This document shows, one piece after another, positions 57,569 to 64,000 of a DNA stretch of 64,000 bases. The position numbers and the translations under genes were made by a program. The notes under the pieces are model-generated. The model had not been told where the DNA came from. It ran no database searches and saw only the letters and a list, made by a program, of their open reading frames with translations. This stretch comes from DASXUX01 sp036504595 (GTDB taxonomy: Bacteria; Planctomycetota; SZUA-567; H5-PLA8), in contig DASXUX010000109.1 in assembly GCA_036504595.1 (NCBI GenBank), forward strand, positions 124,001-188,000, given 5' to 3'. Within the stretch, counting starts at the first letter, position 1, and the number at the start of each line of letters is the position of its first letter.

Positions 57569-58351
57569 TCAGCGTGCCGCGAGACCCCAGCGGGCGCGGA
57601 CGCGTTCTTCCAGGCGGCTGAAGAAGACTTTGTCCACGAGCACGCTGACGCAGACCAGCAGGATCATCACGGCAAACATGCTGGGGTAATCGGTATTCTC
57701 GCGCGCTTCACTGAGCAGGCTGCCCATGCTGTAACGGCCGGCCATTTTGTAGAGCAGTTCGCCGGCGAGCAATGATCGCCACGCAAAGGACCAGCCTTGT
57801 TTGAGTCCTGAGACGAAGGTGGGCAGCGCGGCGGGAATGGAGACCCACATTAAGCGTTGCGACATGTTGGTGCCGAACGTGCTCGCGACACGCTGATAAC
57901 TTGCCGGCACCTGACGCAGTCCATCACGCGTCGCCATCGCAATCGAGCCCACGGAGCCCATGATGACAACGAAAAGAATCGCCGTTTCTCCGATGCCGAA
58001 GCGCAAAATGGCAACCGGGAGCCAGCAGATGCTCGGCAGCGACTGCACGCCCAGCACCAGCGGTCCGCAGAGCCAGTTAAACCATTTGCTCGCGACCAGA
58101 AGCAAGCCGATCCCAACGCCCAGAAAGAGTGACATCGCAAAGCCATAGCCGACGCGCGCAAGGCTGACGGCCAGTCCGCGCACGATTGTCAGATCGAGCA
58201 GCCCGTTCCACAACGCCGTGAAGACGCGGTCCGGTGGCGTGAACTCCCATGCTTCTTTGCCCGAAAGCAGGAACGCGATCTCCCAGACCATGCACCAGAC
58301 CAGGACCAGGGCTGCGGCGGACAGGAGCTTCTTCTGAACTGGGGCCATCAT
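57569..58351 (-). CDS. ABC transporter permease, sulfonate/taurine/nitrate type
   Basis: 260 residues; tandem ATGs at 58351 and 58348 follow GGAG, and either may be used. Six transmembrane helices and the permease EAA-like loop (near GLRQVPASYQRVASTFG to PAALPTFVSGLKQGWSFAW) match the SsuC/TauC/NrtB branch of binding-protein-dependent permeases. It lies downstream of the ATPase gene, with a 191-base repeat-filled gap (GACGGGG, GAAGACGC and CTCTGTGCC words, 58385-58545). Ligand discussed under the binding protein. Confidence 0.9.
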   Translation of the reverse strand: MMAPVQKKLLSAAALVLVWCMVWEIAFLLSGKEAWEFTPPDRVFTALWNGLLDLTIVRGLAVSLARVGYGFAMSLFLGVGIGLLLVASKWFNWLCGPLVLGVQSLPSICWLPVAILRFGIGETAILFVVIMGSVGSIAMATRDGLRQVPASYQRVASTFGTNMSQRLMWVSIPAALPTFVSGLKQGWSFAWRSLLAGELLYKMAGRYSMGSLLSEARENTDYPSMFAVMILLVCVSVLVDKVFFSRLEERVRARWGLAAR

Positions 58352-58384
58352 CTTTCTCCGCAATAGCCGCAGCCCAGAAGAAAC

Positions 58385-58545
58385 AGATTGGGGGACGGGG
58401 AGACGGGGGGACGGGGGGAAATAGAAGACGCGAAGACGCGAAGACGCGGAGACGCGGAGAAACAGAACCGCAAGCGTCGCAGTGCAGGGGAGGTTGAATC
58501 AATCATCTCGGTGTTCTCTGTGCCTCTGTGACCTCTGTGGCAAAA
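58385..58545. repeat. Repeat block inside the ABC transporter operon
   Basis: GGGGGACGGGGAGACGGGG words, GACGCGAAGACGCGAAGACGC words and CTCTGTGCCTCTGTGACCTCTGTGG words in series separate the ATPase and permease genes. The gap would normally be near zero in this operon type. Confidence 0.8.
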
Positions 58546-58554
58546 CTCCGTCCT

Positions 58555-59457
58555 TCAGATTCCGTCGCCCAGCCCCAACACCATTCCCAGGCGCGTGCGC
58601 ACACTGACCTTGCCTTCATCCAGGCGCCAATCGTCGTCGCCTTCGGTCTTGATGAGCTTATTCAGTTCGTCTTCCAGCTCAGCCAAAATGGTCATGCGCA
58701 GTTCCGCGAGCGCGGGATCAAGGAAATCGCGCGGGTGCGGGAGCGGCACATTCAGCATGCGCCGGATGCGGCCGGGCTGGCTGGCCAACATGACGATCCG
58801 GTCGCTCAAGCGCAGCGCCTCTTCCACCGAGTGGGTGACAAAGATAATCGTTTTTTTCGTCTGCATCCACAAGCGCTGAAGTTCGTCGTGGAGAATGTCG
58901 CGTGTGCGCGGGTCGAGCGCCGCGAAAGGCTCGTCCATCAGCAGCATGCGTGGTTCGACGGCCAGAGCACGCGCGAGCGCGGCACGCTGCTTCATCCCGC
59001 CGGAAAGCTGAAGCGGATAGCTGCGGCGGAATTTTTCAAGATGGACCATCTTCAGATAGTGAATGGCTCGCTCCCGGCGCTCCTTGCGTTCCAATCCCAG
59101 AACGCGCAGCCCGAACTCCACGTTGCGCTGCACCGTCAGCCAGGGAAACAGCCCGTGGTCCTGAAAAATAACGAGGCGATCCGGGCTAGCGCCGGTAATC
59201 GGCTTGCCTTCGAAAAGCACTTCTCCGGAATCTGGCTTCTCAAAGCCGGCGATAATGTTGAGGAGCGTCGTTTTGCCGCATCCGCTGGGACCGACCAGCG
59301 TGAGGAACTCGCCTTCCTTCACGTCCAGCGTCACATCCTGCACGGCGGCAAATACCTTGCTGCGTTTGCCATCGCCGCTGGTGAAGCTCTTCGTAACGCC
59401 GCGCAGGCTCACTTTGTGGACCGCCGGCACAGCTTCGGATGCGACAGAAACGCTCAT
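58555..59457 (-). CDS. ABC transporter ATP-binding protein, sulfonate/taurine/nitrate type
   Basis: 300 residues. Walker A GPSGCGKTT, Q-loop FQDHGLFPWLTV, signature LSGGMKQR, Walker B MLLMDEPFAALD and switch His in VTHSVEEA. The ATG at 59457 overlaps the stop of the binding-protein gene (ATGA). The family (SsuB/TauB/NrtD) imports oxidised sulfur or nitrogen compounds. A ~50-residue C-terminal extension follows the usual domain, ending VLGLGDGI. Confidence 0.93.
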   Translation of the reverse strand: MSVSVASEAVPAVHKVSLRGVTKSFTSGDGKRSKVFAAVQDVTLDVKEGEFLTLVGPSGCGKTTLLNIIAGFEKPDSGEVLFEGKPITGASPDRLVIFQDHGLFPWLTVQRNVEFGLRVLGLERKERRERAIHYLKMVHLEKFRRSYPLQLSGGMKQRAALARALAVEPRMLLMDEPFAALDPRTRDILHDELQRLWMQTKKTIIFVTHSVEEALRLSDRIVMLASQPGRIRRMLNVPLPHPRDFLDPALAELRMTILAELEDELNKLIKTEGDDDWRLDEGKVSVRTRLGMVLGLGDGI

Positions 59458-60494
59458 TTCGGGGCGGCCTCCTTGCTGCGACCGGACAAAACCTTCTGCA
59501 GGAGCTTCTGATCCAGAAGGCCCGTAAGATCCGGCTGAGTCTTGACGATCTTAAGCTGATAGGACCAGTCTGCAAAAGTCCGGATCGTCTCCGGGAACGG
59601 ATCCGTCGAGAACTGCAGGCGCGCAAAGGCATCCGTAAGGACGGAGTCTTTTAAGGAAGCCTTGGTGATCTTCTTGATCTCGTCATTCACGAGCGTGGCT
59701 GCTTCGGCTCGATTGGCGTTGATCCAATCGATGGACTCAACGTGGGCGCGCAGGAACGCCTCCACCGTATCGGGATATTTCGCGAGGAACTTGGTCGAGA
59801 CCAGCACCACGGCAACGGTGAAGTTCTTGCCGGGCCACAGATTTTTCTCCTCGTCGATCAGCACGCCGCCGGCTTCATGGATCGCGCGCGCGCCCCAGGG
59901 TTCAGGCGACCAGACGGCATCGAGCTGGCCGGACTTGAAGAGGCTGAGCTGTTCGGCGTTGGCAATGTTGAGGATCTCGGTGTCGCCGCCGTCGCTGCGC
60001 AGCCTGGCTTTAAGCTCTGTCAAAATGTAGTGCTTGGCCGAAAGATCCTGCGTATTTCCAAACTGCGGCGTTGCGATTTTCTTGCCGGCCAGGTCGGAGA
60101 GCTTGGCAATGCCGCTGTCTTTGCGGGCGACGATGGCCACGCCGTTGGCCGCGCAACCGCTGATGATGCGCACAGCTTTGCCTTCGCTCTTTACGTGTCC
60201 GTTGATGGCCGGCCCCGGCCCGATGTAGGCGATGTCCAGCGAGCCCGCAAAAATCGCTTCAATAATGGAAGGTCCGGCGTTGAAGGTCGCGGGCTTCAGT
60301 TCGACCGGGCCGAGCGCTTTCTGAAAGCGTCCTTGTGCAACTCCGAGCACGGCGGGCGCGTGCGTCACGTTCGCGAAATAGCCCAGGCGCACTTCGGATG
60401 GAGCGCCGCCGCTCGCGGCGGGCGATCCGCCTCCGCAACCGCTCAGCACTATGCTCGCGGCAACGGTCGCGAGCAACAGCTTGACAAAGGACAT
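59454..60494 (-). CDS. ABC transporter substrate-binding lipoprotein, SsuA/TauA-like
   Basis: 346 residues, ATG at 60494 with GGGAGGTG five bases upstream. Lipobox LSGC (ASIVLSGCGGGS), so a membrane-bound lipoprotein. The periplasmic binding fold is of the NMT1/SsuA type: RLGYFANVTHAPAVLGVAQGRF, IEAIFAGSLDIAYIGPGPAINGH, DLAGKKIATPQFGNTQD and LDAVWSPEPWGARAI. Known ligands of the family include alkanesulfonates, taurine, nitrate and thiamin precursors. The linked cysK and Rrf2 genes favour a sulfur compound. Confidence 0.92.
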   Translation of the reverse strand: MSFVKLLLATVAASIVLSGCGGGSPAASGGAPSEVRLGYFANVTHAPAVLGVAQGRFQKALGPVELKPATFNAGPSIIEAIFAGSLDIAYIGPGPAINGHVKSEGKAVRIISGCAANGVAIVARKDSGIAKLSDLAGKKIATPQFGNTQDLSAKHYILTELKARLRSDGGDTEILNIANAEQLSLFKSGQLDAVWSPEPWGARAIHEAGGVLIDEEKNLWPGKNFTVAVVLVSTKFLAKYPDTVEAFLRAHVESIDWINANRAEAATLVNDEIKKITKASLKDSVLTDAFARLQFSTDPFPETIRTFADWSYQLKIVKTQPDLTGLLDQKLLQKVLSGRSKEAAPK

Positions 60495-60599
60495 GCTTTC
60501 ACCTCCCTCTCTGAATGCAGACTTACACCGTCTGCGCATTACACTTCCGTAAGGCTCAGAGAGATAGACGGATTATAGGCCAAATCTTCAAATGGTACT

Positions 60600-60690
60600 T
60601 GGTAATTGGTGAGTGGCACTTGGTGAGCGGTAGCGCGAGTTCACCCAATGCGATTCACCAAACACCAAACGACCACATCCAAATCACCGA
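60600..60690. repeat. ACTTGGTAATTGGTGAG repeat
   Basis: ACTTGGTAATTGGTGAGTGG words and their complement TTCACCAAACACCAAACG in the 223-base gap between the binding-protein gene and the DUF2061 gene. No gene here. Confidence 0.6.
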
Positions 60691-60717
60691 CGGTCCCAGA
60701 CGATCACTCGCCAGTCC

Positions 60718-60957
60718 TCAAATCTCGTACTCCGCCTGCTTCGGGCGGCCGTAACGGATGCGCTCCCAAACGCGTTCGTGGATAAAGTACGCGCCGAACT
60801 TGATCACGGCATCGGCGCCGCCGACGATGGCCGCGAATTTCATCTTGTCGTTATTCACCAGCACATACGACACCCCGAACACGAGCGCCGTCGTAACAAA
60901 GGTGGCGATGATCCGCCAGCTTACGGCTTTGGCCACGCTGCGCGCGTGCGAATCCAT
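60718..60957 (-). CDS. DUF2061 small membrane protein
   Basis: 79 residues from the ATG at 60957, GGAGGAG about ten bases upstream. Pattern of DUF2061: AKAVSWRIIATFVTTALVFG, then NDKMKFAAIVGGADAVIKFGAYFIHERVWERIRYG, with two membrane helices. The family is often encoded near sulfate or cysteine genes, as here, downstream of cysK. Function not established. Confidence 0.85.
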   Translation of the reverse strand: MDSHARSVAKAVSWRIIATFVTTALVFGVSYVLVNNDKMKFAAIVGGADAVIKFGAYFIHERVWERIRYGRPKQAEYEI

Positions 60958-61027
60958 AGGCACACTCTCCTCCACAGCGCCGCCCTCCGCCGGCGCCAGG
61001 TTGGTTTCGAAACAGGGCTACGTGTTC

Positions 61028-61999
61028 TCAGGCCGAAATGTCTTGGAACAGTACGCTCGACAGGTAGCGTTCACCGGCATCGGGCAGCATCACGACGATC
61101 AGCTTGCCTTCGTTTTCAGCCTGCTGAGCCGTCTTCACGGCCGCGGCCATCGCCGCACCGGAAGAAATTCCGCAGGTGATGCCTTCCTCCTTATGGAGGC
61201 GCTTGGCCATTTCGATGGATTCTTCGTTGGTGACTTGGAGGATGTCATCCACCACGCTCAGGTCCAGCACGTCGGGCTTAAAGCCGGCGCCGAGGCCCTG
61301 AATCTTATGCGGGCCGCCTTGAATCGGCTGGTTGTTGCGGATCTGCGTCAGCACTGGAGAGCCGGTGGGTTCCACGGCCGCCGAACGGAACCCGGCCTTC
61401 TTCTTCTCGCCTTTGATATAGCGTGAGACGCCGGTGATCGTGCCTCCGGTGCCAACGCCGGAAACGAAAATGTCTACCTTGCCGTCCGTATCGTTCCAAA
61501 TCTCCGGGCCGGTTGTCTTGAAGTGGATCTCCGGATTCGCGGGGTTCTGAAATTGCTGCGGGATGTAATGCGTCGCCGGGTCGCTGGCGAGAATTTCTTC
61601 CGCCTTTGTGATCGCGCCCTTCATGCCTTTTGCGCCCTCCGTCAGCACCAATTCGGCTCCAAAAGCTCGAAGCATGCGGCGCCGCTCCAGCGACATGGTC
61701 TCCGGCATCGTCAGGATGAGCGGGTAGCCGCGCGCGGCGCAGACATAAGCCAGCGCGATGCCGGTATTGCCGGAGGTGGGTTCGACGACGGTGACGTTGC
61801 TGGCGCCGGGCTTGAGTTTGCCTTGTTTTTCGGCGGCCCAGATCATCGCGGCGCCGATGCGGCATTTGACGGAGTATGACGGATTGCGGCCCTCGATCTT
61901 AGCCAAGACAGTAGCACGCGCGCCTTTGGTGATGCGGTTGATGCGCACCAGCGGCGTGTTCCCGATACTCAACGAGTTGTCTTCATAAATGTGAGCCAT
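61028..61999 (-). CDS. cysK: Cysteine synthase (O-acetylserine sulfhydrylase)
   Basis: Makes cysteine from O-acetylserine and sulfide, PLP-dependent. ATG at 61999 with a perfect AAGGAGG eight bases upstream; 323 residues. MAHIYEDNSLSIGNTPLVRINRIT start, PLP Lys in RNPSYSVKCRIG, SGNTGIALAYVCAARGY, the phosphate-cup GTGGTITGVSRYIK and GISSGAAMAAA are all canonical. It follows the Rrf2 regulator gene by ~103 bases. Confidence 0.97.
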   Translation of the reverse strand: MAHIYEDNSLSIGNTPLVRINRITKGARATVLAKIEGRNPSYSVKCRIGAAMIWAAEKQGKLKPGASNVTVVEPTSGNTGIALAYVCAARGYPLILTMPETMSLERRRMLRAFGAELVLTEGAKGMKGAITKAEEILASDPATHYIPQQFQNPANPEIHFKTTGPEIWNDTDGKVDIFVSGVGTGGTITGVSRYIKGEKKKAGFRSAAVEPTGSPVLTQIRNNQPIQGGPHKIQGLGAGFKPDVLDLSVVDDILQVTNEESIEMAKRLHKEEGITCGISSGAAMAAAVKTAQQAENEGKLIVVMLPDAGERYLSSVLFQDISA

Positions 62000-62102
62000 G
62001 CGATTGTCCTCCTTTTGGACTCGAAGTCCCAAACCCTGACAGCAACCGACAACTACAAAACTAAGAACAACTCCTGCGCTCAATTTCATCCAGCCGGCCA
62101 GC

Positions 62103-62537
62103 CTAGATGTCGTAGTCGGCTACCTTCTGTCGGCTTTCAGCCGCGTGCTTGATCTCCTCCAGCGTGACCCCGTCCACAACAGAAGCCACCGCTTTATCCA
62201 CAGCGCGCCAGACGGTGTGGAACGGATCTGCATACCCGCGCGGCAATTCTGCCATCGGCCGCTCAATGATGGCGCCCTCGATCGCGCGCCAGATTTCACC
62301 GACCGTGACGCTCTTCGCGTTGCGCGCCAGACGATGTCCGCCCTCAGGTCCGCGCTGACTGATAATGAGACCGGCTCGGCGCAAGTCCACTAAAATCAGC
62401 TCAAGGAACTTCACCGGAATTCGCTGACTCCGTGCGATCTCTGCGGTGCGAACGGTCTGCGTCTGGTCGAGGCGCAGGGCCAGTTCCAGCATGGCTCGGA
62501 AGGCATATTCGGATTTCTGCGAGATCTTCACATCCAA
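62103..62537 (-). CDS. Rrf2-family regulator (CymR/IscR-like)
   Basis: 144 residues; TTG at 62537 or GTG at 62531, with AGGG upstream. The winged helix is typical: ISQKSEYAFRAMLELALR, IARSQRIPVKFLELILVDLRRAGLIISQRGPEGGHRLAR, VTVGEIWRAIEG. The Cys ligands of Fe-S Rrf2 proteins such as IscR are absent (no Cys in the protein), so it resembles CymR, the cysteine-metabolism repressor that senses O-acetylserine through CysK. Its place before cysK and a sulfur-type transporter supports this. An inverted repeat overlaps its start (62531-62562). Confidence 0.9.
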   Translation of the reverse strand: MDVKISQKSEYAFRAMLELALRLDQTQTVRTAEIARSQRIPVKFLELILVDLRRAGLIISQRGPEGGHRLARNAKSVTVGEIWRAIEGAIIERPMAELPRGYADPFHTVWRAVDKAVASVVDGVTLEEIKHAAESRQKVADYDI

Positions 62538-62562
62538 TCCCTACTTGTCCGATAGGGAATAT
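62531..62562. promoter_or_regulatory. Imperfect inverted repeat at the Rrf2 gene start, possible operator
   Basis: On the minus strand ATTCCCTATC and then AGTAGGGATT flank a short centre, with CCCTA/TAGGG exactly matched; TATTAT lies just upstream. CymR-type sites have a similar ATTCC...GGAAT layout. The overlap with start and ribosome site would fit autoregulation. Confidence 0.45.
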
Positions 62563-62594
62563 AATAAGGGCGGGAATTTATTCAATAGAAATCT

Positions 62595-62680
62595 TGGAAA
62601 CGGAAGTCTGGAGCCTGGAGTCTGGGGTCTGGGGTCTGGAGTCTGGAGTCTGGAGTCTTTGAGTCTGGAGTCAAGGACAG
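62595..62680. repeat. GTCTGGAGTCTGGAG tandem repeat
   Basis: About nine degenerate copies of GTCTGGAGT/GTCTGGGGT. Same words as at 3376-3470. It fills the space between the PGPGW gene and the Rrf2 promoter. Confidence 0.8.
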
Positions 62681-62686
62681 GCTCCT

Positions 62687-63010
62687 TCATCGTTCTTCAG
62701 GTTCTTCGTCTGGTCTTGTTTTTACGGTTTCTGATGTTTCAGGCGCCTCGGGCTCCCGACAGTGTACCGCCTTGCGCATCCTCTCGCCGGCTCGAGTGAG
62801 CCATTCTTTGGAGCTTTTCAACAGCCTGCGCGCCCAAGCGAACTCTATGGCCAAAAGGGCCAGCGCAGCGGGAATGACGATCAGTGCTGGCCCCGGAAGG
62901 ACGATCATGGCGAAGCCGGCTAGCAGCAGGATCGAACCCGTCACAAAGATCACAACTTTGCGAAACGGCGCCCACGTGTTGCGAATCTGCCTCATAACAA
63001 ATGACTTCAC
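62687..63010 (-). CDS. PGPGW-type small transmembrane protein
   Basis: 107 residues from a GTG at 63010 (or 102 from the ATG at 62995). Two hydrophobic helices around VVIFVTGSILLLAGFAMIVLPGPALIVIPAALALLAIEF, of which LPGPALIVIPAALALLA matches the PGPGW signature with the final GW lost. Then WARRLLKSSKEW, characteristic of the family. The acidic C-terminal tail (PEAPETSETVKTRPDEEPEER) is unstructured. Function unknown. Confidence 0.75.
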   Translation of the reverse strand: MKSFVMRQIRNTWAPFRKVVIFVTGSILLLAGFAMIVLPGPALIVIPAALALLAIEFAWARRLLKSSKEWLTRAGERMRKAVHCREPEAPETSETVKTRPDEEPEER

Positions 63011-63173
63011 GAGATGCTCACCAAGCTCCCTCTATAACAATTGTCCCACGCGCGCAGGCTGGTTCAACTTTTTCGACAGCCGGAACCCGGCGATCACGTC
63101 GATTTTCGCGGGGTTTCATATCGATGTTTGGGACGGAGGAGCTAAAACATATCAGAAAGGGAATTGGAGTCCT

Positions 63174-63515
63174 ATGCTTGAACACCGACACCAGAAGGTG
63201 ATCCCGCCGCACCGGTTCGTGCGGCGTCTATTGTTCTTTGGTGGAATCGCCGCAGTATTGGTGGCTCTGGCACTGACAATCGGAACCTTGGGATACCACT
63301 TTATTGCTGGGTTTGAGTGGATCGACGCCCTACTGAACGCGTCAATGATCTTGACCGGAATGGGACCCGTCGGAGAACTGCGCACAACGGCCGCGAAACT
63401 GTTTGCGTCCGCCTACGCGATCTTCAGCGGACTGGTGTTTATCAGTGTAATGGGCGTGCTGCTGACGCCGGTCGTTCACCGCGTCATGCACAAATTCCAT
63501 GTTGAGGAGAAGTGA
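63174..63515 (+). CDS. Two-helix membrane protein resembling an ion-channel pore domain
   Basis: 113 residues, ATG at 63174, GGAG four bases upstream. Two transmembrane helices (~17-43 and ~80-100) flank a re-entrant-like segment, LNASMILTGMGPVGEL, where a potassium channel has its pore helix and T-x-G-Y-G filter; here it reads T-G-M-G. The end VVHRVMHKFHVEEK resembles the exit of the second helix in two-TM channels. No regulatory domain. Annotated channel function is only a possibility. Confidence 0.65.
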   Translation: MLEHRHQKVIPPHRFVRRLLFFGGIAAVLVALALTIGTLGYHFIAGFEWIDALLNASMILTGMGPVGELRTTAAKLFASAYAIFSGLVFISVMGVLLTPVVHRVMHKFHVEEK

Positions 63516-63599
63516 AGGGTTCTGCTTTCAACACGTGCGTCAGGCATTCTGGTGACACCCTACTAATTATCTCTGCACTCCCGAACGGAAGGGCCAGCG

Positions 63600-64000
63600 C
63601 TACTTCTTCAGCATCAGCGCGGCTAGAGCGGTCTCGGCGGCATAGGGGTGTTCCTTCTTCAGCTTTGCATAGACTTCTTCGACCTGGTCCTGGCGGTTCA
63701 GGCCCTGGAAGGCTTTGACCAGGCCGTAGAGCATCTCGGGCATTCGAGCGCTGTTGGGGTTGTAGTTGATCAAGCGGCGCAGCAGAATGGCGGCAAGTTC
63801 ATAGTCCTTCTGCGTCAGATACGCTTCAACCCGCAGCATGCCGGTCTCGTCCGAAACGCGTTCCTTCGGCGTTTCCCACTCGATGTTCTGAAGCTCGCGC
63901 AACGCCGCTTCGCAGTCGCCGCGCTTGATGTACTCGGTAATCGCCAGCAAGCGGCTCATGCGCCCGGTTGCGTAGTGCCGGTCGGCCAGATTCACGACCG
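63600..64000 (-). CDS. TPR-like protein, C-terminal part
   Basis: The frame is open to the window edge, so the N-terminus is missing. About 133 residues in pairs of helices: LAITEYIKRGDCEAALRELQNI, LRVEAYLTQKDYELAAILLRRLINYNP, MLYGLVKAFQGLNRQDQVEEVYAKLKKEHP. The Gly-Ala-Pro spacing fits tetratricopeptide repeats, such as those of outer-membrane assembly or tol-pal accessory proteins. The specific protein cannot be told from this part. Confidence 0.65.
   Translation of the reverse strand, partial: VVNLADRHYATGRMSRLLAITEYIKRGDCEAALRELQNIEWETPKERVSDETGMLRVEAYLTQKDYELAAILLRRLINYNPNSARMPEMLYGLVKAFQGLNRQDQVEEVYAKLKKEHPYAAETALAALMLKK

Noticed and set aside
62000..62089. N-terminal extension of cysK with a signal-like segment
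   Set aside because: The ATG at 61999 follows a perfect AAGGAGG, and CysK is cytoplasmic.
62595..62680. CRISPR-like tandem repeat
   Set aside because: The GTCTGGAGT units are ~7-10 bases, contiguous and degenerate, with no spacers and no cas genes.
1..64000. tRNA, rRNA, insertion sequence or prophage
   Set aside because: I found no tRNA or rRNA signature, transposase or phage structural gene. Only the Panacea gene has phage-associated relatives.

Overview
This is a GC-rich, gene-dense bacterial chromosome segment with about 47 protein genes on both strands, one partial gene at each edge, and no rRNA, tRNA, CRISPR array or transposase that I can recognise. The organism looks diderm and free-living: it has an AsmA-like envelope protein, a PpiC-type periplasmic isomerase, lipoproteins and many signal peptides. 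Several traits resemble the Planctomycetes/PVC group or neighbouring environmental phyla such as Hydrogenedentota: a DUF1573-rhodanese-DoxX/MauE cassette, HEAT-repeat proteins, a ~1000-residue PurL, CxxC zinc-ribbon proteins, an archaeal-like phosphohexomutase and a variant TrmB motif. That placement is an inference; no marker RNA is present to test it.

Layout. 1-5.7 kb: amino-sugar synthesis (glmM end, glmS), D-aminoacyl-tRNA deacylase, then the DUF1573-rhodanese-DoxX/MauE set. 6-11.7 kb: asparagine synthetase, a coaX-mnmE-like overlapping pair, and a glycosyltransferase. 11.8-18.1 kb (minus strand): a 1547-residue hybrid sensor kinase, a haem-binding membrane protein and a membrane-anchored duplicated-domain protein. 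18.2-22.9 kb (plus): polyphosphate kinase, a HEAT-repeat protein and an anchored protein. 23-34.5 kb (minus apart from one small lipoprotein): trpA, a candidate Panacea toxin-antitoxin pair, a secreted protein, valS, a zinc-ribbon protein, CBS protein plus DEAD-box helicase, and mnmG. 34.8-42.1 kb (plus): an FHA-AsmA-like giant followed, with an ATGA overlap, by a PpiC-type isomerase. 42.2-57.4 kb: purL, a PH-like membrane protein, a LacI regulator, an M20 peptidase, a GH99-like protein, two methyltransferases (one TrmB), a HEAT-DUF4388-like giant, a gluconolactonase-like protein and a GH5-like hydrolase. 57.5-62.5 kb (minus): a sulfur-type cluster Rrf2 regulator - cysK - DUF2061 - sulfonate/taurine-type ABC transporter. 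62.7-64 kb: three small envelope or TPR genes.

The most striking property is pervasive invasion by very short repeats, in two classes. One is oligomeric, text-like repeats (units such as CAATCCG, AAAATTC, GAGCCAA, CTGGAGT, CAGAGG, GACGGGG). The other is small perfect hairpins in which the loop is conserved while the two stem arms change together. They fill most intergenic gaps and also sit in frame inside conserved genes (asnB, mnmE-like, a glycosyltransferase, valS, mnmG, the AsmA-like gene, the rhodanese gene, the PpiC gene), or form the C-terminal tails of DoxX, TrmB and MnmG. I regard this repeat system, the Panacea/PemK-like pair and the FHA-AsmA architecture as the leads most worth following.
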